The notes under the pieces: generated by a model | What the model saw: the letters and a program-made list of their open reading frames with translations, nothing else | Databases searched by the model: none | Told to the model about the DNA's origin: nothing | In this document: positions 1-6,452 of the stretch, piece by piece | Position numbering within the stretch: the stretch's first letter is position 1 | Layout: every line of letters starts with the position of its first letter | NCBI RefSeq assembly: GCF_934190855.1 | Contig: NZ_CAKPTN010000042.1 | Location: 1-12,203 of the forward strand | DNA: 12,203 bases | Direction: 5' to 3' | Source: an uncultured Veillonella sp. | Lineage (GTDB): Bacteria > Bacillota > Negativicutes > Veillonellales > Veillonellaceae | Position numbers and translations under genes: made by a program

Positions 1-193
1 TAATAACCGCATTAGGATGATTTTGAATGAATGCATTTAATAAACCATTAGCACCGACAATCGCAGCATGGTTGCCATCAACAACTGCAACAGTTGGTTC
101 AACAGCCACTAAAGGGGCGGCACTCGCGTTAGGCATACCAAACACTGCTGCCAACGCCAATACAAGGCTACCTTTTATAAATAATGATTTCAT
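1..193 (-). CDS. Exported protein of unknown function, N-terminal part (cut by window start)
   Basis: Only the first 64 codons lie in the window. The ATG at 191-193 is preceded by GGAGGA (198-203) with a 4-nt gap, a strong start. The product begins MKSLFIKGSLVLALAAVFG, a basic start and hydrophobic stretch, followed by a likely signal peptidase I site after PNASA (about residue 25). The mature part begins APLVAVEPTVAVVDG and continues with small hydrophobic and polar residues. There is no lipobox, so the protein should be released to the periplasm or outer face. I do not recognise the family from this fragment. It is transcribed away from the fliB-like gene and has a good promoter of its own. 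Confidence is high that this is a gene and low on any function. Confidence 0.8.
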   Translation of the reverse strand, partial: MKSLFIKGSLVLALAAVFGMPNASAAPLVAVEPTVAVVDGNHAAIVGANGLLNAFIQNHPNAVI

Positions 194-224
194 AGGCTCC
201 TCCATCTCTCAAACAGGACCATAC

Positions 225-266
225 TGTATATATACAATTATACACTAAATCGATGGAGTATATGAA
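225..266 (-). promoter_or_regulatory. Promoter of the exported-protein gene, with a palindrome at the start site
   Basis: Read on the minus strand there is a perfect -10 TATAAT (237-242) and, 18 bp upstream, a weak -35 TTCATA (261-266). Immediately downstream of the -10, where transcription should begin, lies a perfect 12-bp palindrome TGTATATATACA (225-236), which could be an operator. The sequence is AT-rich, so a chance palindrome is possible. Confidence 0.6.
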
Positions 267-284
267 TCTTTATTTATATTATTA

Positions 285-317
285 GTGCATGGGCCCACGC
301 CCTATGATACAATGCAC
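285..317 (+). promoter_or_regulatory. Inverted repeat in the probable promoter region of the FliB-like gene
   Basis: GTGCAT (285-290) and ATGCAC (312-317) form an inverted repeat with 21 bp between the arms. Between them are a GC-rich palindrome TGGGCCCA (290-297) and -10-like hexamers TATGAT (303-308) and TACAAT (308-313). No convincing -35 is seen. Promoter assignment is tentative. Confidence 0.3.
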
Positions 318-352
318 GTAGAATAATTTTTGTAACTACAAGTGAGTCGACT

Positions 353-1255
353 ATGATTTCAATTTATCCTACTATATATCACGAATTTCAGTGCAAAGCT
401 GATCGCTGTGAAAATACATGTTGCCAGCTGTGGACCATCGATATCGATGAACCGACGGTCGAGCGCTATCATACTATGACTGGACCTCTTGGTGAAAGCT
501 TGCGCCAAGCGATTACTGTTGATGATGAAGGCAGCCATTTTGTGTTCTCTAAAGAACAACCTATGTGCCCTTTGCTCAATGAACAGGGACTCTGCAAAGT
601 AGTCCTCGAATTAGGTGAAGAAGGCCTTTGCGATACCTGTCATATGCACCCTCGCTTTTATAAATATATCGAAGACCTGGAGCTATGCGGTGTTGGTTTA
701 TCCTGTGAGGCTTCCGTAGAACTCCTAGCCCAAGATTGTACTAATAGGGATTTAGTTTTTACCATCGAAGATGACGATAATGAATTCGGTCCTGATGAAC
801 GTCTAAGGCTGGAAAATGTGTTTCAACTATTAGCCTTTGATTTAGAGCCTACTCTATTTCAATATACACCAAGCCCTAATGTAGAATATTATGAACAGCT
901 ATTAAATCTCTACAAGACTACGGAACCTATTGATGAGGCTTGGACTGCACAGGTCAATGCATTATCTAATAATATAAACCAGGTCGTTACAGCTGTTAAA
1001 AACTATGTACAGCAACAGGATATGAGCCTTTTTAATAAGGTCTACCAATATATTTTATATCGCCAAATCGATATGCTAGCAGACTATACCTTAGAAACTA
1101 TCGTCGATTATGCGAAGGATGGCACGGAATACATGCTTATGACTAGTGCCATAGAAGGTAAGACACTAAAACAAATTGCTCGATGGTCACAACAAATCGA
1201 ATACGATGAAGATAATGTAGAGCTATTATTAAGCACGAAAAAACCTCCTAGATAA
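353..1255 (+). CDS. FliB-like cysteine-cluster protein (putative lysine N-methylase family)
   Basis: A 300-aa protein with the FliB / YkgJ-type cysteine pattern in its N-terminal half: C14-x4-C19-x3-C23C24, then CPLL (C72), GLC (C81), LCDTCHMHPR (C93, C96), C112 and SCE (C118). In Salmonella the FliB protein carries an iron-sulfur cluster and methylates lysines of flagellin. That is family knowledge, not something shown here. This protein is about 100 residues shorter than Salmonella FliB, and the C-terminal half (from about residue 130) is acidic, probably helical and not diagnostic. No flagellar gene is in the window, and Veillonella-type bacteria are non-motile, so the target is unknown. 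It could instead be a metal-cluster protein with another role. The ATG at 353 has only a weak ribosome site (AAGTGAG, 340-346). The gene stands alone and converges on the membrane-protein block. Family confidence is good; activity is uncertain. Confidence 0.8.
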   Translation: MISIYPTIYHEFQCKADRCENTCCQLWTIDIDEPTVERYHTMTGPLGESLRQAITVDDEGSHFVFSKEQPMCPLLNEQGLCKVVLELGEEGLCDTCHMHPRFYKYIEDLELCGVGLSCEASVELLAQDCTNRDLVFTIEDDDNEFGPDERLRLENVFQLLAFDLEPTLFQYTPSPNVEYYEQLLNLYKTTEPIDEAWTAQVNALSNNINQVVTAVKNYVQQQDMSLFNKVYQYILYRQIDMLADYTLETIVDYAKDGTEYMLMTSAIEGKTLKQIARWSQQIEYDEDNVELLLSTKKPPR

Positions 1256-1272
1256 TGCTAGGAGGTTTTATT
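1238..1272. terminator. Bidirectional terminator overlapping the stop codon of the FliB-like gene
   Basis: A perfect 12-bp stem AAAACCTCCTAG (1240-1251) / CTAGGAGGTTTT (1258-1269) with a 6-nt loop. T-runs follow on both strands, so it serves the FliB-like gene (plus) and the 202-aa membrane-protein gene (minus). The TAA stop of the FliB-like gene (1253-1255) lies in the loop. Confidence 0.9.
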
Positions 1273-1289
1273 ATACTTACTCATTCTAT

Positions 1290-1898
1290 TTACGCAAAGA
1301 GTATACGCATAATCCAGTTATATAAAAGGTTGATAATAAATAAGACCACATAAACGGCCCCTACTGTAAGAGGCTCTACATTCATAAGACGAGATAAAAG
1401 CATAACTGCTACGTAAATAACGGCCCCCACATAGGCTAACGCCAATGGAACTAAGAGAACCATCAAGACAGGAGCAAGATAGATACAAATAATAGATACT
1501 AAGATTAATGCTAATCCCAATACCCCTGTATACCCTTCTATATAGGCTGTTCCCATTAATACTTGTTTGAAGTCAAACTCTCGATCCAGAAGCACACTCA
1601 GTAGTTTCCATAATATAAAACTACCTACAAACCAATAAATACCCAGACCAATGACCTCACGAATGATGGAAAATATACCATATACGGCAGGTATAAAGCC
1701 TAACAGAAAGCCTCCAAAAGCGACGACCAAAGGCAATAATACAATGCCTAAGGCAAAGCCTAACATATGAGTAGCGCACCATCCGGTAAGCCCTGCTTTG
1801 ATACCCTTCTCTAACGTACCAAACCAGAAAATTTCATCTATCCCCTTCTTTGGTGAACGCACCAATAAGGATATCTCTCGTAAAAATGTCGTGTCCAT
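1290..1898 (-). CDS. Yip1-like multi-spanning membrane protein A (202 aa)
   Basis: The start is placed at the ATG at 1896-1898 because GGAG (1905-1908) sits 6 nt upstream. The frame also stays open to a TTG six codons earlier, but that codon has no ribosome site. The protein has a short cytosolic-looking head, MDTTFLREISLLVRSPKKGI, then about five or six hydrophobic segments to the end. Residues 105-123 (DREFDFKQVLMGTAYIEGY) match the aromatic-G/D-x-F-x-x-hL-x-x-x-x-Y pattern found between transmembrane segments in Yip1-domain proteins. The head (M-D-T-T, SP-K-KGI, G-x-x-x-KG) matches that of the 223-aa and 236-aa neighbours, so it is their paralogue. It has its own promoter and terminator. 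Bacterial Yip1-like proteins have no assigned function. Family call is moderate; no function is proposed. Confidence 0.75.
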   Translation of the reverse strand: MDTTFLREISLLVRSPKKGIDEIFWFGTLEKGIKAGLTGWCATHMLGFALGIVLLPLVVAFGGFLLGFIPAVYGIFSIIREVIGLGIYWFVGSFILWKLLSVLLDREFDFKQVLMGTAYIEGYTGVLGLALILVSIICIYLAPVLMVLLVPLALAYVGAVIYVAVMLLSRLMNVEPLTVGAVYVVLFIINLLYNWIMRILFA

Positions 1899-1932
1899 AA
1901 CTAACTCCGCTCTCAACTACACTCTAAAGTTA

Positions 1933-1941
1933 ATTATATCA
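1933..1941 (-). promoter_or_regulatory. Extended -10 promoter of membrane protein A gene
   Basis: On the minus strand the sequence TGATATAAT (1933-1941) is a perfect extended -10 element about 35 bp upstream of the start codon. No good -35 is seen, as is allowed for extended -10 promoters. The surrounding 1920-1993 stretch is almost pure A/T and holds nothing else I can name. Confidence 0.6.
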
Positions 1942-1993
1942 TAAATCTTTAGTTTTAAATTATATATAATTAATTTTAATATAAATTAAAACA

Positions 1994-2025
1994 TAAAAAA
2001 ACCGCAAGACTTTCATCTTACGGTT
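1994..2025 (-). terminator. Terminator of the B/C membrane-protein pair
   Basis: On the minus strand, AACCGTAAGA and TCTTGCGGTT form a 10-bp stem with one U-G pair and a 6-nt loop, followed by seven T residues (plus-strand A-run 1994-2000). It lies 24 bp past the stop codon at 2049 and separates the B/C unit from gene A. Confidence 0.88.
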
Positions 2026-2048
2026 ATATAGCGCTATATGTAATCTGC

Positions 2049-2678
2049 TTACTTAAGCAAAGTATGGAAAAATCGAATCCAGTGAGGTAAAACGGATACG
2101 GACAGTAAGGCCACAATGAACATTACAATATAGGTCTTAACAATGCCAAGGCCTACGTAGCGTCGCATGAGTTGAGCTGCGATAAATACAGCATAATACT
2201 GACTAAACATGGTAACTAAATAGGCTATATCTGCCACGTATTTTTGTTGTGATATGGCGAATAAAATAAGACCTATAATATGAACAAACACTAATACAAC
2301 TGTACGAAGTGCGTTTGTATAGGCTAATCCATAAGTATAATTTCGAAGCACCCCACTATAAGTACCCTTACCACCTAATAAAATGAGTAGCCGCCATATA
2401 ACAAAGGCGCCTATTAAGATCTGAACAATCAAGAATGACGAATTTGCTAAAGCACTGACCATATCAAAATGTGCAAAGCCTGTCATACGTTTGATACCAA
2501 GCATTGGTGCTATTGCTTTCACCAACAACGGCAGCGCAAAAGTCATTCCGTATAAAACAATAGTCGAGACCACTAGATTAGTCAGTGCTCGTACTATAGT
2601 GCCGTATGCAAGAATATTTTGAAAGGATTGATCACTCAGCTTTGTAAACAAGTGCAATATATCCTTATACCAATTCAT
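2049..2678 (-). CDS. Yip1-like multi-spanning membrane protein B (209 aa)
   Basis: The ATG at 2676-2678 has AAGGAG (2684-2689) 5 nt upstream. The head MNWYKDILHLF is followed by about five hydrophobic segments. Residues 102-120 (GGKGTYSGVLRNYTYGLAY) are the best match in the window to the Yip1 loop signature, a GGKGSF-like turn followed by a helix with spaced tyrosines. It begins 15 bp after the stop of membrane protein C and shares its promoter and terminator, so the two are co-transcribed. Compared with D and E its N-terminal head is diverged. It has no catalytic motif and no signal peptide other than its own membrane segments. Family call is moderate; function unknown. Confidence 0.75.
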   Translation of the reverse strand: MNWYKDILHLFTKLSDQSFQNILAYGTIVRALTNLVVSTIVLYGMTFALPLLVKAIAPMLGIKRMTGFAHFDMVSALANSSFLIVQILIGAFVIWRLLILLGGKGTYSGVLRNYTYGLAYTNALRTVVLVFVHIIGLILFAISQQKYVADIAYLVTMFSQYYAVFIAAQLMRRYVGLGIVKTYIVMFIVALLSVSVLPHWIRFFHTLLK

Positions 2679-2693
2679 AGATACTCCTTATAT

Positions 2694-3377
2694 TTATCGA
2701 GTCAACATATAAAGACCTTCACATAATAGTGACACCAGAATGGCTACTAACATTACACTCAAGCCTTCATAGATAGTTCCGTTAATGCACGCCCCGGTAA
2801 TACGTCCCATCGTTTGTAACAGCAACACCGTACTTAATACACAAAGAACAATCATACAGAATCCAATAACAGCTTGTAGCAATAATGGCACAGTTGTAAG
2901 AATTAACATGATACCTGCTGTAAATGTATATAAAGCAACTACCAGTTGAGCAAAGGCCATCATATGCAATACGCCAGTTGCTATAGAACGGACGTAAAAC
3001 TTACGCTTTTGTACCATGGCATAACCAACAATGATCCCCGCCATAAGAATGCCTTTTACAATTACCCAAACCAAACGGCCTGCATTCCAAAACTCTCTCG
3101 GCTTTCCTAGCTGTTCAAAGAAAACTTGTATTTCATGTTGACCAACGGGAAGCGCTAACAGCTGCCACTTCACTAATAAGGAAGAATTGCGAATAAACGC
3201 TCGTATAGCATCTATATATACACCTTCACCAACGATGGTGAATTGATAGCATACAAGTGACAATAATAGCATCCCTATTAATTGCCCATAAGCAACATCA
3301 AAGTGATACATGCGTGGACTTTTTTCTTCAATGGGGTTTAATAAGCGATACATAAACTCTACTAAACCAACCATCAT
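2694..3377 (-). CDS. Multi-spanning membrane protein C (227 aa), diverged Yip1-like
   Basis: The start is placed at the ATG at 3375-3377 because AAAGGTGGTGA (3383-3393), nearly the full anti-SD complement, lies 5 nt upstream. Two in-frame GTG codons further up fall inside that site. The protein has a head of about 28 residues (MMVGLVEFMYRLLNPIEEKS), a first membrane segment near 29-48, a long hydrophilic loop rich in aromatic and charged residues (about 50-100), and then about four membrane segments. Where its neighbours have the Yip1 GGKG-type turn it has QKRKFYVRSIATGVLHM (123-139), so it is the most diverged of the six. It is the first gene of a two-gene unit with B. Function unknown; the relation to Yip1 is inferred mainly from size, topology and position. 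Confidence 0.68.
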   Translation of the reverse strand: MMVGLVEFMYRLLNPIEEKSPRMYHFDVAYGQLIGMLLLSLVCYQFTIVGEGVYIDAIRAFIRNSSLLVKWQLLALPVGQHEIQVFFEQLGKPREFWNAGRLVWVIVKGILMAGIIVGYAMVQKRKFYVRSIATGVLHMMAFAQLVVALYTFTAGIMLILTTVPLLLQAVIGFCMIVLCVLSTVLLLQTMGRITGACINGTIYEGLSVMLVAILVSLLCEGLYMLTR

Positions 3378-3410
3378 ATCGCTCACCACCTTTTACACAA
3401 CAAGAATAAG

Positions 3411-3431
3411 CACCACCCAATTTGGATGATG
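3411..3431 (-). other. Hairpin in the 5' leader of membrane protein C
   Basis: In the transcript from the promoter at 3498-3506, CATCATCC and GGGTGGTG can pair over 8 positions, two of them G-U, around a 5-nt loop. The leader is about 110 nt, long for this region. No T-run follows, so this is not a terminator. The GGTGGTG arm resembles the ribosome site at 3383-3393. A regulatory role is only a possibility. Confidence 0.3.
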
Positions 3432-3497
3432 CGGCACACAACACAAGGATCACAAATTTAAATAATAAGTTTATTTTTAATTCATTTTCTGTTCATC

Positions 3498-3506
3498 ATT
3501 ATAACA
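3498..3506 (-). promoter_or_regulatory. Extended -10 promoter of the B/C unit
   Basis: On the minus strand TGTTATAAT is a perfect extended -10. The region where a -35 would lie (about 3520-3526) is occupied by the loop of the terminator of the preceding unit. Confidence 0.6.
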
Positions 3507-3507
3507 C

Positions 3508-3536
3508 AAAAGCAAGGTACATTCATACCTTGCTTT
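3508..3536 (-). terminator. Terminator of the D/E membrane-protein pair
   Basis: A perfect 11-bp stem AAAGCAAGGTA (3509-3519) / TACCTTGCTTT (3526-3536) with a 6-nt loop, 24 bp past the stop at 3560. On the minus strand the T-run is short (TTTT then GTGTT), so termination may be incomplete and some transcripts could read into the B/C unit. Confidence 0.75.
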
Positions 3537-3559
3537 CATTATTTTTTATAACTATTTAA

Positions 3560-4231
3560 TTATCTGGAACTAGCAAGTGCAATTATAGCGAACAAGCTTA
3601 AAATAACAATTACTGGAATTAAACTTGTAAGAAAAGAAATTCCAAAAGTAGCTGAACGGGATTTATTAATTTGACGACTTAACATTGTTAAGCATACCCA
3701 AAATGTAAAGATTGCAAATGCAATTGAAGCAAATACAAACATAGTCATCCATGCAATGCCTATTACAGTAGGATCAGGATTAAATCCTAGCACCACTAAA
3801 AATGGTACTGACAGTAATAAGACTCCAATGAAATATGCTAGCCCCATAATATGGTTATAAGCTTGTTCATACCACATGATTTTCAATACAGATTCATAGG
3901 TAGTATGAGCATCAAACTTGTTAGCCACCCAAGAGAAAATAGCAGAATAAATCGCAATACCGATAAAAGCAAAGATCAACCCAACTGCAAGGCCCAAAAT
4001 GCCAACACCAGATAGCGCTGCCGCACCGGTGAGCGCAACATCAAGTTTATCTGCAAATATCATACTTACAAGAGCGGGTAGGATATTTGAAAATACGAAG
4101 GACACCAATGCAAACGCTACAGTAGCATAGAAGCCTTTTTTACAAGAACCATGCTCTACAATTTGTGGAATGCCACGTTTAAAAGGAGCTATCATAAGCG
4201 CCCATATATCTGAATACCATGTTGTTTCCAT
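3560..4231 (-). CDS. Yip1-like multi-spanning membrane protein D (223 aa)
   Basis: The start is placed at the ATG at 4229-4231 with GGAG (4238-4241) 6 nt upstream. The upstream in-frame TTG overlaps that ribosome site. The head METTWYSDIWALMIAPFKRG is almost the same as that of protein E, as is the loop WVANKFDAHTT (101-111) followed by VLK and WY. About five or six hydrophobic segments fill the rest (about 37-60, 72-100, 127-150, 158-185, 198-220). A second conserved stretch is LSRQINKSRSATFGISFL near residue 190. It lies 51 bp after protein E with no terminator between, so the pair is co-transcribed. D and E clearly arose by tandem duplication. Function unknown. Confidence 0.78.
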   Translation of the reverse strand: METTWYSDIWALMIAPFKRGIPQIVEHGSCKKGFYATVAFALVSFVFSNILPALVSMIFADKLDVALTGAAALSGVGILGLAVGLIFAFIGIAIYSAIFSWVANKFDAHTTYESVLKIMWYEQAYNHIMGLAYFIGVLLLSVPFLVVLGFNPDPTVIGIAWMTMFVFASIAFAIFTFWVCLTMLSRQINKSRSATFGISFLTSLIPVIVILSLFAIIALASSR

Positions 4232-4282
4232 AAAAATCTCCAAAATATATTTCTAATACACATACAATCTAAACATGGCTAT

Positions 4283-4993
4283 TTAAAATAGGCCACTAGG
4301 ATATCTTAAACTCATTACTGTATAAATAATAAATGCAGTAAGAGACATTATTATAATAAAAGGAATTAACCCAGCTAATAGACTAATACCAAAGGTTGAG
4401 AGTTTAGGTTTCTTAATTTGTTGACTTAACAAATTAAGACTTACCCACCAAGTCCAAAGAGAAATGACCAGTAGCACAAGGAAAGATAAGACCATAAAGA
4501 CTAATACAGGTTGATAAAAATCGAATGGCTCCCCTAGTCTCACAAAACCATAGATAAATAAAAGAATATAAACCGGCGTTATCAAAAGGCCCCAAATAAG
4601 TGCTATGAGCTGTCCATAGGCATAAGAGTACCAGTTAACCTTCAATACATCTTGCATCGTAGTATGAGCATCAAATTTATTAGCCACCCAAGAAACTAAA
4701 TACGCATTAAGTGCTAATCCTAAAAAGGTAAAGAATAAATTGAACGCTATTTGAATGGCAACACCACCATTGGCACTCATCACAATAATACGACCGAACT
4801 CAGTATGATGTAGCTGCATAATAGATATAATAATAGCCGGTACAAAGGTTGATAATACTGATCCTCCTACACTCACTGCAGCTGCTGCATAAAAGCCTTT
4901 CATACAAGATCCGGACTCAACAATCTGCGGAATACCGCTCTTGAATGGAGATAGTAAAAGTTCTCTAAAATCCGAATACCACGTTGTTTCCAT
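4283..4993 (-). CDS. Yip1-like multi-spanning membrane protein E (236 aa)
   Basis: The start is placed at the ATG at 4991-4993, preceded by AAGGAGG with a 4-nt gap. The frame continues to an upstream GTG, but that would put the ribosome site inside the gene. The head METTWYSDFRELLLSPFKSG and the loop WVANKFDAHTT (102-112), then DVLK and WYSYAYGQ, are shared with D. A matching LSQQIKKPKLSTFGISLL segment lies near residue 200. There are about five or six membrane segments. The membrane segments differ much more between D and E than the head and loops do, which suggests that the conserved cytosolic-type parts contact a common partner. It is first in a two-gene unit with its own promoter. Function unknown. 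Confidence 0.78.
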   Translation of the reverse strand: METTWYSDFRELLLSPFKSGIPQIVESGSCMKGFYAAAAVSVGGSVLSTFVPAIIISIMQLHHTEFGRIIVMSANGGVAIQIAFNLFFTFLGLALNAYLVSWVANKFDAHTTMQDVLKVNWYSYAYGQLIALIWGLLITPVYILLFIYGFVRLGEPFDFYQPVLVFMVLSFLVLLVISLWTWWVSLNLLSQQIKKPKLSTFGISLLAGLIPFIIIMSLTAFIIYTVMSLRYPSGLF

Positions 4994-5035
4994 ATGCCCT
5001 CCTTCAAACGTAAACAACACACATATATTTTTCTC

Positions 5036-5052
5036 ATTGTATCACAAGATAC
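5036..5052 (-). promoter_or_regulatory. Promoter of the D/E unit with an overlapping inverted repeat
   Basis: On the minus strand TGATACAAT (5036-5044) is an extended -10 element. It overlaps a 5-4-5 inverted repeat, GTATC (5039-5043) / GATAC (5048-5052), which could be a repressor site. The -35 is poor. The nearby 5053-5107 stretch is A/T-rich and shows nothing else. Confidence 0.5.
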
Positions 5053-5107
5053 TTTTAAAATAAATATAAATTTATTATAAATCTAATATTTAAATGATTA
5101 GGTAAAT

Positions 5108-5145
5108 AAAAAAGTTGATAGATACCTAAAAAGGAACCTATCAAC
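5108..5145 (-). terminator. Terminator of the fic / membrane protein F unit
   Basis: On the minus strand GTTGATAG (5138-5145) pairs perfectly with CTATCAAC (5114-5121), with a short inner CCT/AGG pairing possible, and six T residues follow (plus-strand A-run 5108-5113). It lies 20 bp beyond the stop codon at 5166. Confidence 0.85.
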
Positions 5146-5165
5146 CTCTAGTGTCATATGTTCAA

Positions 5166-5735
5166 CTAAATTATGCCAGAAAATACTAGTTGTAGTATAC
5201 CGATAAGAAAACTAATAAAGTAATAAACAATACCTGTTAACCAAGGGCTAAGATTAAATTGCTTGGACATCAAAAGGGCCATAATAATAACATTAATCCA
5301 TTCCAAATAATTTAGTCCATAGGATCCAGATTGGGTTGATACATTTAAAAGAACAGTGGTAGGAATAATGATTAAAGCAGCGGCCAAATGTATCCAGCTA
5401 TTTAAGGTATGTGTTAGTAGCATATCTGCTACTAATTGCTTAAATGTTCCTGTACCTTTAAAGACTTTAAAAATTACATACAATAAGCCGGACATTAACA
5501 AAACCATAGTAACACTACCAACTAAAAAGCCGATAATATCACTTACAGTAAAGTCAAGCGGACTAATAACCTGCCATAGCGTACTTTCATAAAAAGAACT
5601 TTTAGGAAAGATTGCTTTTAGCAAATGTAACCCTAAATCAGTTATAATAGCCGATCCGATAGCTAGCAATAACATATTCTTTATAGTTACTAAATGCATC
5701 CATTTTTCTATATAAGGACCAAATAAACCATTCAT
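5166..5735 (-). CDS. Small Yip1-like membrane protein F (189 aa), co-transcribed with fic
   Basis: The start is placed at the ATG at 5733-5735, with a weak ribosome site AAGG 8 nt upstream that overlaps the fic stop codon (TAAGG). A longer frame running 22 codons back into fic has no better site. There are five hydrophobic segments (about 20-41, 66-92, 103-128, 146-162, 167-189). Between segments two and three, VFKGTGTFKQLVADML (91-106) resembles the Yip1 GGKGSF-type turn. It starts 10 bp after fic, so translation is probably coupled. It is shorter and more diverged than D and E and lacks their METTWYSD head. The pairing with a Fic enzyme is unusual and may mean that the two work together, but nothing in the sequence proves it. 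Function unknown. Confidence 0.72.
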   Translation of the reverse strand: MNGLFGPYIEKWMHLVTIKNMLLLAIGSAIITDLGLHLLKAIFPKSSFYESTLWQVISPLDFTVSDIIGFLVGSVTMVLLMSGLLYVIFKVFKGTGTFKQLVADMLLTHTLNSWIHLAAALIIIPTTVLLNVSTQSGSYGLNYLEWINVIIMALLMSKQFNLSPWLTGIVYYFISFLIGILQLVFSGII

Positions 5736-5745
5736 AATATATACC

Positions 5746-6351
5746 TTATAAATCCTCACTCTTAAATAATTGATATCCTTCAAAATAATAACTATGATCA
5801 AGGCCCTTCATAAATAATGCCCGATTGTTAATATCATTTGTAAGTGCTTTTGCAAGAACAGTTTTTATTTCTAAGTCATTTACTGGACTTCGCTCCATAG
5901 CAGATAAATATTGCTCTTTATCAACTTGACTCCAATCAATGATCTTTTGTAACTCTGTACATAGCATATGATCAAGCCATAAGCGCATACTCCGCCCATT
6001 ACCCTCTCTAAAAGGGTGGGCTACATTCATTTCAACATACTTTTCTACAATTTCATCAAAAGTAGATTGTGGCATACTTTCAATGGTTTTAACTGCTTCA
6101 GCAAGATACATAACAGGAACAAAGCGGAAGTTTCCTTTAGCAATATTTACACGTCGCAGTTCACCTGCAAAATCGTATATATCTTGAAATAATATAGTAT
6201 GGATTCTTTGCAAGGTAGTCCACGTACCACTAGGTAGATTATTAAGTAAATTCTCTTCAAACAGTGTAGCGGCCGCTTTTTTACTAATTCGTTCTTCTTC
6301 TCTAGCCAACGTTGGGGAATCGGTAATCCCCAATTTATTAGTGATAACCAT
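5746..6351 (-). CDS. fic: Class III Fic protein AMP-transferase with C-terminal self-inhibitory motif
   Basis: A 201-aa single-domain Fic protein. The catalytic motif HPFREGNGR (112-120) has the base His112, the Mg-binding Glu117 and Arg120. Upstream, YDFAGELRRVNIAKGNFRF (59-77) forms the usual target-side flap region. Near the C-terminus, SYYFEG (187-192) fits the (S/T)xxxE(G/N) inhibitory motif with Glu191. This placement defines class III, as in Neisseria meningitidis NmFic, which this protein resembles along its length (YVEMNVAHPF, AMERSPVNDLE). Family members transfer AMP from ATP to hydroxyl residues of proteins. Related small Fic enzymes act on DNA gyrase B or topoisomerase IV, and class III members are held inactive until they change oligomeric state and modify themselves. 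The ATG at 6349-6351 has a near-perfect AAAGGAGGT (6357-6365). No antitoxin gene is present and none is needed for this class. All key residues are intact. Confidence 0.93.
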   Translation of the reverse strand: MVITNKLGITDSPTLAREEERISKKAAATLFEENLLNNLPSGTWTTLQRIHTILFQDIYDFAGELRRVNIAKGNFRFVPVMYLAEAVKTIESMPQSTFDEIVEKYVEMNVAHPFREGNGRSMRLWLDHMLCTELQKIIDWSQVDKEQYLSAMERSPVNDLEIKTVLAKALTNDINNRALFMKGLDHSYYFEGYQLFKSEDL

Positions 6352-6377
6352 GTTGGACCTCCTTTTTATTTATTTTC

Positions 6378-6392
6378 ATTATATATATTATA
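6378..6392 (-). promoter_or_regulatory. Promoter region of the fic unit
   Basis: Two perfect TATAAT hexamers occur on the minus strand (6378-6383 and 6387-6392). Neither has a clear -35 at normal distance, although TTGTAA occurs further upstream. Which hexamer is used cannot be decided by eye. Confidence 0.45.
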
Positions 6393-6452
6393 CTATAGGT
6401 ACGAAATTTATAGATATTACAACTTTAAAGATTGGAAACACTGAGTAGAACT

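Noticed and set aside
27..248. Plus-strand open frame of 73 codons
   Set aside because: It is the opposite-strand shadow of the exported-protein gene, which has a signal peptide, a strong ribosome site and a promoter. The plus frame has no ribosome site.
359..559. Minus-strand open frame inside the FliB-like gene
   Set aside because: The plus strand carries a clear conserved cysteine protein. The minus frame has no start site and no recognisable features.
2026..2039. Perfect palindrome ATATAGCGCTATAT next to the B/C terminator
   Set aside because: It lies between the stop codon and the main terminator stem, is short and mostly A/T, and no role can be argued beyond possible transcript 3' structure.
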